12,606 nt of DNA from Candidatus Zixiibacteriota bacterium (GTDB lineage: Bacteria > Zixibacteria > MSB-5A5 > GN15 > JACZUZ01): NCBI GenBank assembly GCA_022572905.1, contig JACZUZ010000011.1, forward strand, positions 1-12,606, in the 5' to 3' direction. The notes beneath the pieces are model-generated. The model was given only the letters and a program-made list of their open reading frames with translations, made no database searches and had not been told where the DNA came from. Below are positions 1 through 7,182 of this stretch, piece by piece (within the stretch, counting starts at the first letter, position 1; every line of letters starts with the position of its first letter). The position numbers and the translations under genes are program-made.

Positions 1-1
1 C

Positions 2-1090
2 GCCTTTACAGCATGCCAGAGCCACGTCCAAAATATCAAATGGAATCTGTTCAACGGCGTTCCCGAGTATAGTGATTCGACATTTCCCGGTGATGATTTT
101 TCAATAAATCTGGATATAGTTCAATTCCAGTTCAGCGCGGGACGCGAGTTTATCGAGGACAAACTTTCGCTGGGTCTGGGGATTTCTATTGTGCGTGGTG
201 ATTTGGACTATACGATGGTGACTCTTAGAGATAATCCTCTTGATCCAAGTCTGGTTAACACTCCTTTTTCTCTTATACCTGAGGCGACTTCCCAGGACGG
301 TTTTGGATGGGGTGTTGGACTCAAGTTAGGCGCTTTGTGGAAGCCCAGCGAAAAACTGAGTATTGGCGCGGCGTTTTCTCCCAAATCCACTATCACAGTC
401 AAAGGGGACGCGTTTTTCCAGATTAATCTTCCAAACGATCCGGCGACTCACCAAGCGAACGAATTCGATCTTCTGGCGGGACAGGATGAATTCTATTTTA
501 CCAATGGAACGGTGCTTCGCATCAACTCTGAGTTTGAAACGGAGATAGTCGTTCCTGCGTCAATATCCGGCGGTCTTGCCTTCAGAGCTTCAGACCGATT
601 AACTATCACTCTGGACGGCGAATTTACTCTTTGGTCACAGTTTAAGGGTTTCGATTTCAGGTATACCAGTTTTGATACGATCAATGTGCCAGGAAACGCC
701 CCCCCGCTTGTAACCGCATTGGCTCAAACAAGCAACTTGAGTGAACCTGTTGAATGGGGTGATGCGACTCGTGTGATGCTTGGCGTGGACTACGCCCTTA
801 AGTCGTATGTTAATGTTCTGGGAGGACTGGCCTTTGATCAGTCCCCGACGTCGGTTAGATCGACCCGCCCGCAGTTTATAGACAATGGAGATAAGGTGAT
901 TACCAGCCTGGGTGTCGCGTTTCAATTAAGTCAATGGAATCTTAGCTGGATGTCGAACATAACTTTCCAGCCTGATCTTACAGTAAGTGAATTAACAGAT
1001 ATCGATGGTGACGGTCATTCGGATAATTTGCCGGGTGATATTTCCGGAGAGCGCTATGTCACGGCCGTCGAATTAGCTTATCGGTTCTAG
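2..1090 (+). CDS. OmpP1/FadL/TodX-type outer-membrane channel, 5' truncated by the window
   Basis: The reading frame is open from base 2, so the gene begins upstream of the window; a GTG at 191 is internal. The visible 362 residues look like an outer-membrane beta-barrel of the FadL family, which lets long-chain fatty acids or other hydrophobic compounds cross the outer membrane. Supporting features are alternating hydrophobic strands, family-like segments such as LSLGLGISIVRGDLDY (encoded about 164-211) and LGALWKPSEKLSIGAAFSPK (encoded about 326-385), and a C-terminal strand ending in Tyr-Arg-Phe, the usual terminal-Phe signature for BAM-dependent assembly. An unusual DxDxDGxxD loop (998-1024) lies just before the last strand. 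The next gene starts 13 bp downstream with its Shine-Dalgarno overlapping this stop codon, so the two are probably co-transcribed. The family call is recognition from sequence; the substrate is unknown. Confidence 0.85.
   Translation, partial: AFTACQSHVQNIKWNLFNGVPEYSDSTFPGDDFSINLDIVQFQFSAGREFIEDKLSLGLGISIVRGDLDYTMVTLRDNPLDPSLVNTPFSLIPEATSQDGFGWGVGLKLGALWKPSEKLSIGAAFSPKSTITVKGDAFFQINLPNDPATHQANEFDLLAGQDEFYFTNGTVLRINSEFETEIVVPASISGGLAFRASDRLTITLDGEFTLWSQFKGFDFRYTSFDTINVPGNAPPLVTALAQTSNLSEPVEWGDATRVMLGVDYALKSYVNVLGGLAFDQSPTSVRSTRPQFIDNGDKVITSLGVAFQLSQWNLSWMSNITFQPDLTVSELTDIDGDGHSDNLPGDISGERYVTAVELAYRF
998..1024 (+). other. Calcium-loop-like DxDxDGxxD motif in the FadL-type barrel
   Basis: The codons spell D-I-D-G-D-G-H-S-D, a complete match to the DxDxDGxxD calcium-binding loop found in dockerins, EF-hands and thrombospondin type 3 repeats. 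It sits in the segment before the final beta strand. Whether that segment is extracellular is inferred from barrel topology, not seen directly. Confidence 0.5.
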
Positions 1091-1096
1091 GAGGAA
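1089..1096 (+). promoter_or_regulatory. Shine-Dalgarno AGGAGGAA overlapping the upstream stop codon
   Basis: AGGAGGAA overlaps the TAG of the FadL-type gene and lies 7 bases before a TTG at 1104. No in-frame ATG lies nearby, so this site decides the TTG start of the lipoprotein gene and indicates translational coupling. Confidence 0.75.
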
Positions 1097-1103
1097 TTTC
1101 AGT

Positions 1104-2657
1104 TTGGTCACTCTTAAATCAAAATATTCTGTAGCCCGCGGAGTACTGGCCCTCTCGGCTTTAGCCTTGATCGCCGCTGTTTCCTGCGAAGAGCGAACAT
1201 TGCCTCCTTTGTCTTCAAACCTGACTGAAGGATTCCAGTGGGTGCGTGTGCATGACTTTTCCGAAAATCGTTTCAGTCAATTTGGCGACGGAGGCAAGCC
1301 AAGTGATGTTACCACAATCGGAATGCGCTGGTACACTCCACCAGGTTATCAGGATAAGGGATTGGGACCGCCATATCCCACGCTTTATCTGTTGTCACCT
1401 TTTCGCGGGGATCAGTTTTTCTATTTTCAGCATGGTGTCAATCTGGTAATGGATAGATTAATAGCCGAGCGAAAGATTGATCCGATGATCGTCTGCTGCC
1501 TGAATTCATCAGCCAACAGGTTTGGTGGTTCTTTTTATGGAAACTATCTCACCAACGGTTACTACGAATTAATAAACACAACCGCGTTTGTTGATTTTAC
1601 TAACTTCGAATTCAATACTTTGCCAGGATCAAGACTGAGAGCTATTTCCGGATACGAGATGGGCGGTTATGGAGCTTTTAGATGCGCTCTTACGTCTGAC
1701 ACGGCTTTCGGGGCGGTTTCCGCTATCGCGGCTCCGTTGTTCTTTACTGATCCGAATTTTGGATTCCCCAGCCTCTTTGATGGCGCAATCGCGGAGTGGG
1801 GTTCTTTCAATTTGATAGACACTTCGACGAATAGTCCTATTTCCGGATTTCTGATCGCGGCGGCGATAGGATTCACTCCGGAGGACACTGCCTATGTCTT
1901 TAGCTCGCCCGGAATAGTTAGCGAGATTCAAAAAATCTATGATAGCTCGGTTATTGATACATTCATCGACACCACTATCGACTCAACTATAGATACTTTT
2001 ATAACTCCTCTCGACACATTATACGACGTTACGTTCGACACGACTATAGATACTCTTGTAGCTCCTCCAGACACATTAGTCGATACTATAGTTGACTCCG
2101 CGATAGTAATTCCTCCTGACACAATGATCGACACTACAATCGACTCGACGATTGATACTGCCTTGATTTACAATCCACCGACTGACCTGACTTTCCAGGC
2201 TTTTAAAGATCCGGATACGAAAGAAGATTTCGTCTTGAGAATATTCCTTCCTTTCGATTCCACCGGCGCTCCCTACTCTCTTATCTGGGACATCTGGAAG
2301 GGACATGACATCCGCAATAGAATTGATTCTGTCCGAGCAAACTCCCCTGAGATTCTGGATTCACTGGCTGGAAACGCGCTTGTGATGGCGACTCGTCAGC
2401 CAAAGTTCGGTTACTATCAGGGAATGTATATGCAGGACAGCGTGTTTGTGGATTATGTAAATTCGCTCGACCCGAATTACCGATTCCAATTCAGAGAATA
2501 TTCCGGTCATGACGGTATCGGTGATTTTGACGGGGCGAGGTTCCTTTTCGATGTTCTGCCAACAATATTGAAATTTCATTCGGACAAGTTCCGTCAGTAC
2601 CTTGATCCTGATCTGGAATACAGAATTCCCGACAGTGAGTATGTGGCTGAATTCTAA
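1104..2657 (+). CDS. Lipoprotein with esterase (alpha/beta-hydrolase) fold, altered active site and internal Asp/Thr repeat
   Basis: This 517-residue protein starts at TTG, set by a strong Shine-Dalgarno. Residues 1-28 are a lipoprotein signal: basic start, hydrophobic core, then AAVSC with Cys28 as the predicted lipidated residue. Residues about 70-280 resemble the putative-esterase (esterase D/antigen 85-like) family: YTPPGYQ near 77, a PYPTLYLLSP strand at 90-99, and the nucleophile elbow at 181-191. The elbow reads SGYEMGGYGAF, so Glu185 occupies the place of the usual Ser (GxSxGG). The C-terminal catalytic-His region is present (YSGHDG, His469), but no obvious catalytic Asp precedes it (ATRQPKFGYYQG at 429-440). 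Residues about 283-352 are a tetrad repeat of the type x-I/V-D-T/S that splits the domain. It follows the FadL-type gene as an operon. It may be a pseudoenzyme or binding protein rather than an esterase. The fold call is fairly sure; function is unknown. Confidence 0.72.
   Translation: MVTLKSKYSVARGVLALSALALIAAVSCEERTLPPLSSNLTEGFQWVRVHDFSENRFSQFGDGGKPSDVTTIGMRWYTPPGYQDKGLGPPYPTLYLLSPFRGDQFFYFQHGVNLVMDRLIAERKIDPMIVCCLNSSANRFGGSFYGNYLTNGYYELINTTAFVDFTNFEFNTLPGSRLRAISGYEMGGYGAFRCALTSDTAFGAVSAIAAPLFFTDPNFGFPSLFDGAIAEWGSFNLIDTSTNSPISGFLIAAAIGFTPEDTAYVFSSPGIVSEIQKIYDSSVIDTFIDTTIDSTIDTFITPLDTLYDVTFDTTIDTLVAPPDTLVDTIVDSAIVIPPDTMIDTTIDSTIDTALIYNPPTDLTFQAFKDPDTKEDFVLRIFLPFDSTGAPYSLIWDIWKGHDIRNRIDSVRANSPEILDSLAGNALVMATRQPKFGYYQGMYMQDSVFVDYVNSLDPNYRFQFREYSGHDGIGDFDGARFLFDVLPTILKFHSDKFRQYLDPDLEYRIPDSEYVAEF
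1950..2159 (+). repeat. Coding repeat: (I/V)-D-(T/S)-x tetrads within the lipoprotein
   Basis: About 70 residues (283-352) are built from tetrads such as FIDT, TIDS, TIDT, LVDT and MIDT, broken at intervals by Pro-containing linkers (TPLDT, APPDT, IPPDT). The ten-residue unit DTTIDSTIDT occurs twice (1968-1997 and 2130-2159), identical in protein but differing at five third-codon positions. The repeat is therefore old and kept at protein level rather than a recent slippage expansion. Confidence 0.8.
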
Positions 2658-2695
2658 GAAATTCTCTATGAAATAAATTTAACTCCCAGGAAATA

Positions 2696-2736
2696 AGAGA
2701 GGGATTAAGGATAACCTTAGTCCCTCTTTCTTTGTT
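2696..2736 (+). terminator. Intrinsic terminator after the lipoprotein gene
   Basis: AGAGGGATTAAGG (2698-2710) pairs with CCTTAGTCCCTCT (2715-2727) over 13 positions with one G-U pair, closing an ATAA loop, and is followed by TTTCTTTGTT. The hairpin begins 40 bp after the stop codon. Confidence 0.85.
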
Positions 2737-2812
2737 CCGTTACTTATGTGGGCGAATTGATCCCAAGAATTACTCATATCCTAAATTATCGCCGCCAGTT
2801 TGATTTCTGGAT

Positions 2813-2840
2813 TTGAGATGTTATCTGGATTGCATATATT
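2813..2840 (+). promoter_or_regulatory. Sigma-70-like promoter for bshB1
   Basis: TTGAGA (2813-2818), a 16-bp spacer, then TATATT (2835-2840) match both consensus hexamers at five of six positions. Transcription would start near 2847, giving a roughly 73-nt AT-rich leader. Confidence 0.5.
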
Positions 2841-2895
2841 CGTTCTTAGAAGAGCTGTGCGTTGCATAGAGATTAATGCTTCATGTTTCGGAGAG

Positions 2896-2915
2896 TTCAA
2901 TTATTAGTTCAATTA
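2896..2915 (+). repeat. Direct repeat TTCAATTA in the bshB1 leader
   Basis: TTCAATTA occurs at 2896-2903 and 2908-2915, 12 bp apart, directly before the bshB1 start. No Shine-Dalgarno lies at a normal distance from that ATG (a CGGAGAG lies about 25 bases upstream). The leader is AT-rich, as in Bacteroidetes-like initiation regions. Any role of the repeat is unknown. Confidence 0.4.
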
Positions 2916-2919
2916 ATCA

Positions 2920-3651
2920 ATGAGTGAAACCAAGTACGATATACTAGCGATCGGCGCCCATCCCGATGATGTCGAGGTAGGCGCAGGCGGAACGCTTATC
3001 AAGCTCGTTGCTCAGGGACACAGCGCCGCGCTCGCAATTTTGACCAAAGGAGAAATGGGAACCGGCGGCTCTGTTGAGATCCGCGAGGAAGAAACTCTCA
3101 AAGCGGCCGAGCTCATGGGGGTCGAAGTGGCTGGGTCGTTTGATTGGGGTGACACAAGCCTTGAAGACACATATGAACACAGAGTTGAGCTAGCCGGACT
3201 AATTCGCAAAATCAAACCAAAAATCATATTGTGTCCATATCCGATTCCAAGTCACGGGCGCCGACAATCACATCCGGATCATGTTGCCACGGGATTAATC
3301 GCTATCAACGCCGCGAATCTTTCGGCTTTAAAGAAGTTCGACAATGGAGAGCCACATCAGGTTGAGAGGATTTACAATTACTTCCTCCCGCCGGGAGTGT
3401 ATCCCAGTTTCATCGTGGATATCTCTGATTATTTTGATCAATGGATTTCCGCTCTCGGAGCGCACAAGTCACAGTTTCTGAATCCCGAAAAAACCAAAGA
3501 TTATCTTGGTTCGCTCAAGTCCATGGCGCGTTCGTTTGGAATTCAAGGAAGATGTGAATACGGACAGGGATTCTATTCCGGCGAGCCGCTGGTCATAGAT
3601 GATCTGATGTCTTTGGTTTCGGCGGAGGTGACTGGTAGCGCATTTGTTTGA
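2920..3651 (+). CDS. bshB1: Bacillithiol biosynthesis deacetylase BshB1 (PIG-L/LmbE family)
   Basis: This is a zinc-dependent PIG-L family deacetylase. BshB removes the acetyl group from GlcNAc-malate, the middle step of bacillithiol synthesis, in the cytoplasm. The sequence shows AHPDDVEVGAGG at 13-24, with His14 and Asp17 as zinc ligands and Asp16 as general base by analogy with the family. The second motif SHPDH is at 117-121, where His121 would complete the zinc site and His118 assist catalysis. The BshB1-typical segments LTKGEMGTGG (41-50) and GYxSGEPL-like QGFYSGEPLVI near the C-terminus are present. Length (243 residues) is normal. The ATG at 2920 directly precedes the conserved start but lacks a Shine-Dalgarno. 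It has its own promoter and converges with the methyltransferase gene. BshA and BshC are not in the window. A deacetylase of another small-molecule pathway is the alternative. Confidence 0.85.
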   Translation: MSETKYDILAIGAHPDDVEVGAGGTLIKLVAQGHSAALAILTKGEMGTGGSVEIREEETLKAAELMGVEVAGSFDWGDTSLEDTYEHRVELAGLIRKIKPKIILCPYPIPSHGRRQSHPDHVATGLIAINAANLSALKKFDNGEPHQVERIYNYFLPPGVYPSFIVDISDYFDQWISALGAHKSQFLNPEKTKDYLGSLKSMARSFGIQGRCEYGQGFYSGEPLVIDDLMSLVSAEVTGSAFV

Positions 3652-3684
3652 GCGATTCAGAGCGACAAGCTCTAATAACAATGT

Positions 3685-4500
3685 CTATTCCGTGCGTCGC
3701 GCCAGAACAAATATTGAAGACTCGGTTATGACAAGCTTGTCGCCAAACAATTGATTTAGCGCTTCAATAATATCCGCTCGCGCCTGAGTCTTTTCATCTG
3801 GCTCAAGATCATCCAGATAGTTCTCATTGACAATCGAATTGACTCGATTCAGATACTTTTCAGGACTGATCGGCTCTTCGGCGCTGAAACGAAATGAGCG
3901 TAAAATTTCAAAACCGTTTTCTCTTACAAAATTTGCCAGGTTTTGCTGGGTGAAAACTCTCGCTCCGGCCACACTAAAATCCGGGCCGCTAGGGATCCTG
4001 TCGTCATAATTATGAGCGATTGCAGTCAATGCGTCCGCGAATTCCTGATAAACAGTATCTGCCAGAGAGACCAGTCCGAATTTACCACCAGGCTTGAGCG
4101 TTCGGAAAACTTCTTTGAGGAATTTTTTTCGGTCACTCACCCATGGAAACGCGTTTGAAGAAATTATTACGTCAAATGTCTCATCGGGAAATGAGAGATT
4201 CAGGGCGTCTTCAACCATAAATTCGGCATTGGACACCCCCAATCGACGGGCGTTTTCACTGGCAAGAGCAACCATTGGCTCAGAAATATCGCCGCCCTTC
4301 AAATATCCTTTGGGAATCAATTTGGCCAACTCAAGAGACATAATTCCGGGTCCGGAACCGATATCCAGAACTTGCTCTGATCCACCGAGTTCGAGCAGGT
4401 GTATCATGGTCAGATACTGAGGATAACGATATGGGATTACATCCTTTGAGTATCTTTTCGCAACCTTATCAAAACTGGTAAGTTTCCTTTCACTCTTCAT
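3685..4500 (-). CDS. Class I SAM-dependent methyltransferase, substrate unknown
   Basis: The 271-residue protein has the Rossmann-type methyltransferase core. Motif I is VLDIGSGPG (44-52), the acidic residue ending strand 2 is Asp71 in GGDIS, the motif II/III region is EDALNLSFPDETFDVIIS (98-115), and post-III is FRTLKPGGKFGLV (132-144). This resembles Methyltransf_11/UbiE-like enzymes. The C-terminal part (about 175-271) is less conserved and probably forms the substrate lid. The frame is open to 4581, but the ATG at 4500 is preceded by GGAGAAG five bases upstream and starts a sensible N-terminus, so I chose it. The gene lies downstream of the transsulfuration operon on the same strand, separated by about 175 bp, and converges with bshB1 with 33 bp between stops. 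Nothing in the sequence identifies the acceptor. Confidence 0.8.
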   Translation of the reverse strand: MKSERKLTSFDKVAKRYSKDVIPYRYPQYLTMIHLLELGGSEQVLDIGSGPGIMSLELAKLIPKGYLKGGDISEPMVALASENARRLGVSNAEFMVEDALNLSFPDETFDVIISSNAFPWVSDRKKFLKEVFRTLKPGGKFGLVSLADTVYQEFADALTAIAHNYDDRIPSGPDFSVAGARVFTQQNLANFVRENGFEILRSFRFSAEEPISPEKYLNRVNSIVNENYLDDLEPDEKTQARADIIEALNQLFGDKLVITESSIFVLARRTE

Positions 4501-4505
4501 AATCT

Positions 4506-4512
4506 CTTCTCC
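4506..4512 (-). promoter_or_regulatory. Shine-Dalgarno GGAGAAG deciding the methyltransferase start
   Basis: On the minus strand GGAGAAG lies five bases before the ATG at 4500, favouring this start over one 27 codons upstream at 4581, which has no comparable site. Confidence 0.7.
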
Positions 4513-4675
4513 GACAATTAGTTGCCCAAAAAAATCTCCGTACGACAGAATAAGAAGACTCTCACGAACTAGTCTGAGCAATTTTCAGGCCCGGGAATTG
4601 TCGTGCGGGGCAGAATCTTTCCTCTCAAAATGAGTTTTTTTGCCCAGGGCAACAGGCGGCAGGTGAGATATCGCG

Positions 4676-5899
4676 CTAGCTTGGCGACTCGCCGGGACAG
4701 CTCCTCTGGGACGTTACTGTTTGCTTTTTGCGAGATCCGCTCAAGGCCTTGAGAGCGAATCCCAGGTCGTCGATAAGATCGGCGGAGTTTTCTATGCCAA
4801 TTGAAAGCCGCACAAGTCCGTCATCAATGCCGTATTTCAGTCTCGTCTCGCGAGGTATGGCGGCGTGGGTCATTGAGGCGGGATGATTAATCAACGACTC
4901 AACTCCGCCCAGCGATTCGGCCAGAGTGAACAATTTTGTGGACATGACTAGCGTTTTAACGCTATCGAAATCGTAGTCGACTTTGAAAGACACCATACCC
5001 CCGCCCGTTTTCATCTTGTTGGGCAGTGGGACTCCGTCGAGGCCGGGATAAAAAACTTCTTTAATCTCCGCATGCTTTTCCAGGTATCTGGCCACCGCCA
5101 GCGCATTCTCGGCCTGCCGATCTAGTCGAACGGCGAGAGTTTTGATTCCTCGCAAGATTAACCAGGAATCGAATGGCGCCAGCACAGCTCCGACGGCGTT
5201 TTGATAGAAGCGCAGACGCTCACCCAGCTTTTCATCTTTGGTAATCAGCGCTCCGCCCAGAGTGTCTGAGTGACCCGCCATATACTTTGTGAGTGAGTGA
5301 ATTACCAAATCGGCGCCAAAATCAAGGGGTCGCTGGAGATAGGGAGTTGCGAATGTATTGTCAACCGCCAGAAGCGCCTCATTTTTTCGCGTGACATCAG
5401 CTATGGGAGCAATGTCATACAGTTTTAGCAGGGGATTGGTTGGAGTTTCTATCCAGACCAGCTTTGTCTTGTCTGTGATTGCATTCTCTACGTTCCTGGG
5501 ATCGCGCGCATCGACATAGGTAATCTTGATATTAGTATTGGGCGAGTGAACCTGATCAAACTGACGCACCGATCCGCCGTAGAGATCATCCCCGGCGACA
5601 ACATGGTCTCCCGCTTTGAGGAGATTAAAGACAGTGTTAGTCGCCGCAAGTCCGCTTGCGAAAGTTAGTCCGACTTTTCCGCCTTCCAGTTCGGCCAGGG
5701 CGCTTTCCAGAGCGCCGCGAGTCGGATTCGCGCTTCTGGTATAAACATATCCGGATTCATCGCCGGGAGCGGCAAGCTTAAAAGTCGCGGTCTGATAAAT
5801 CGGAGTCGAAACGGCTCCGGTTTGCGGGTCGTGCGGATGTGATCTCACAACCTTCGTTTCAGGTCTGAACTCACGGGCGTTTTCGTCTTTTTGTGGCAT
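4676..5899 (-). CDS. Cystathionine gamma-lyase/gamma-synthase family PLP enzyme
   Basis: This is a Cys/Met-metabolism PLP-dependent enzyme (fold type I) of 407 residues. Visible markers are YTRSANPT (53-60, phosphate contacts from the neighbouring subunit), ASGLAATN (81-88), Asp180 in LLAVDNTFATPYLQRP (pairs with the PLP ring nitrogen), and Lys205 in HSLTKYMAGHSD as the Schiff-base lysine. SLGGVESLINHPASMTH (329-345) is also conserved. In the reverse direction CGL splits cystathionine to cysteine, 2-oxobutyrate and ammonia. Gamma-synthase (MetB) shares all these motifs, so the reaction direction rests on context: a cystathionine beta-synthase gene lies 38 bp upstream on the same strand, which favours CGL. 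No strong Shine-Dalgarno precedes the ATG. The last roughly 18 residues (Ser/Arg/Lys-rich) extend past the usual end of the family. Confidence 0.87.
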   Translation of the reverse strand: MPQKDENAREFRPETKVVRSHPHDPQTGAVSTPIYQTATFKLAAPGDESGYVYTRSANPTRGALESALAELEGGKVGLTFASGLAATNTVFNLLKAGDHVVAGDDLYGGSVRQFDQVHSPNTNIKITYVDARDPRNVENAITDKTKLVWIETPTNPLLKLYDIAPIADVTRKNEALLAVDNTFATPYLQRPLDFGADLVIHSLTKYMAGHSDTLGGALITKDEKLGERLRFYQNAVGAVLAPFDSWLILRGIKTLAVRLDRQAENALAVARYLEKHAEIKEVFYPGLDGVPLPNKMKTGGGMVSFKVDYDFDSVKTLVMSTKLFTLAESLGGVESLINHPASMTHAAIPRETRLKYGIDDGLVRLSIGIENSADLIDDLGFALKALSGSRKKQTVTSQRSCPGESPS

Positions 5900-5937
5900 G
5901 TCTAATTATTTAGTTTATTGGCTTTCGAGAGATTCGC

Positions 5938-6990
5938 TTAATTAAGAAACCCTTTTTCGCGCATCCAATCGTCATTATAGAGCTTACTTACATATTTCAT
6001 GCCGCCATCGGGGAGGATTACAACCATAACGTCATCAGGCGATAGAGTCCTGGCGTGCTTCAACGCCACACACATTGCGGCGCCCGAGCTCCCGCCACAG
6101 AAAATACCCTCTCTGCGGGTCATAGCCAGGGCCATATCAAAACATTCTTGATCGTTGACCTGGTAAATCTTGTCAATAACTTTCATATCGATTGATTCAC
6201 AAACCATGTCCTCGCCGATACCTTCAACTTGGTATGTGTCTGGCTCGATGACTGTGCCGTCCTTGTGGAATTGATAATAAATAGAGCCAACCGGGTCTGC
6301 CGCCACAATCTGAATATCGGGGTTTTGCTCTTTTAAGAAGCGAGCGATACCGCTGACAGTTCCGCCGGTGCCGATTCCGCCTACCAGACAGGTAATTTTT
6401 CCCCGGGTTTGCTTCCAGATTTCCGGGCCGGTGGTGTAGTAATGCGCGTCGATATTTTTTGTGTTCTGGTATTGCTCAAGGAAGTAGCTGTTAGGAGTTG
6501 ATTCATGAATTTTTTTTGCGGCCTGATAATAATGTTCGGGTGAATCGGCGGGAGCGCTTACCGGATAAACTTTTACTTCGGCGCCAAACGCCCTCAGAAC
6601 ATCGATTTTTTCCTGAGACATTTTGTCGGGTATAGTAAGAATTACTTTATATCCGTGAGTCGCCGCATACATACCCACCGCAGCGCCGGTATTGCCGGAT
6701 GTCGCTTCAATAATTGTTCCGCCCGGTTTTAGTTCCCCCTTCTTGACCGCGTCATTTAAGACCCAGACTGCCATACGGTCTTTAACCGACCCGGTCGGGT
6801 TAATGAACTCTATCTTAGCGAGAACCAGACAATCTACGCCTTCTTCCTTGTTCAGTTTATTAATTTTCACCAGTGGCGTGTTTCCAACCGTACTGGGAAT
6901 ATCTTTGAAATAATAATTTTCGTCGGACCGCTCTGCGGAGTCCGCGCCAACTGTCGTTGATGGTCTGTCCTTTTGTGTTGTATCGTTCAT
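5938..6990 (-). CDS. Cystathionine beta-synthase, catalytic core only
   Basis: This fold type II PLP enzyme condenses serine with homocysteine to cystathionine. Residues: GNTPLVKINKL (36-46), Lys70 in NPTGSVKDRMA as the PLP lysine, TSGNTG (97-102) for substrate carboxylate, GGIGTGGT (204-211) for PLP phosphate, and GGSSGAA (299-305). It is closer to cystathionine beta-synthase than to CysK/CysM, judging from segments typical of CBS such as FLEQYQNTKNIDAHYYTTGPE (first part at 170-180), AADPVGSIYY (230-239) and the end DGGMKYVSKLYNDDWM (328-343). At 350 residues it has no heme-binding N-domain and no C-terminal Bateman (CBS-pair) domain, so no S-adenosylmethionine regulation is expected. Residues 1-26 are a polar extension. 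The ATG has a good Shine-Dalgarno (AAAGAGG, six bases away). It heads an operon with the gamma-lyase gene. O-acetylserine sulfhydrylase activity is the alternative. Confidence 0.87.
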   Translation of the reverse strand: MNDTTQKDRPSTTVGADSAERSDENYYFKDIPSTVGNTPLVKINKLNKEEGVDCLVLAKIEFINPTGSVKDRMAVWVLNDAVKKGELKPGGTIIEATSGNTGAAVGMYAATHGYKVILTIPDKMSQEKIDVLRAFGAEVKVYPVSAPADSPEHYYQAAKKIHESTPNSYFLEQYQNTKNIDAHYYTTGPEIWKQTRGKITCLVGGIGTGGTVSGIARFLKEQNPDIQIVAADPVGSIYYQFHKDGTVIEPDTYQVEGIGEDMVCESIDMKVIDKIYQVNDQECFDMALAMTRREGIFCGGSSGAAMCVALKHARTLSPDDVMVVILPDGGMKYVSKLYNDDWMREKGFLN

Positions 6991-7037
6991 GCTTGGCCTC
7001 TTTTGGGCTCACTTTCGAATCTCATACGTACAATTTC

Positions 7038-7065
7038 AATATCTTCCACACCCCGATACTGTCAA
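7038..7065 (-). promoter_or_regulatory. Promoter for the CBS-CGL operon
   Basis: On the minus strand a perfect TTGACA (7065-7060) is followed after 16 bp by GATATT (7043-7038, four of six to TATAAT). The start would be near 7031, about 40 nt before the ATG at 6990, with AAAGAGG at 7003-6997 as ribosome-binding site. Confidence 0.5.
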
Positions 7066-7103
7066 TCGGCAATTTTGCGCATGAGACTTAATCGAATCAG
7101 CGG

Positions 7104-7147
7104 AATCAAATAACCCAGGAGGCGCTTCCGCGCCCTCATGCCCTGGG
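7104..7147 (-). terminator. Intrinsic terminator after greA
   Basis: Minus-strand hairpin: CCCAG (7147-7143) pairs with CTGGG (7118-7114); after an internal loop, GGCGC pairs with GCGCC around a GGAA (GNRA-type) tetraloop (7129-7126). It is followed by TTATTTGATT. It starts about 35 bp past the greA stop and separates greA from the transsulfuration operon. Confidence 0.6.
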
Positions 7148-7182
7148 AAAATTTAAGCGCGTATGTTAGGAATTCATCAAGA

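Noticed and set aside
635..925. Antisense open frames across the FadL-type and other genes
   Set aside because: They are mirror frames of well-supported genes with no independent start signals or domains.
3659..3673. AGAGC-GACAA-GCTCT hairpin between bshB1 and the methyltransferase gene
   Set aside because: Only five base pairs and no T tract on either side; too weak to call a terminator.
4630..4655. TTGCCCAGGGCAA inverted repeat next to a T run, as a terminator for the CGL gene
   Set aside because: On the minus strand the stem is followed by A residues, not T, and the stem is only five pairs with a three-base loop.
5938..6990. Assignment of the PLP enzyme to plain cysteine synthase (CysK)
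   Set aside because: The C-terminal DGGMKYVSKLYNDDWM segment and length fit cystathionine beta-synthase, and a CGL-type gene follows.
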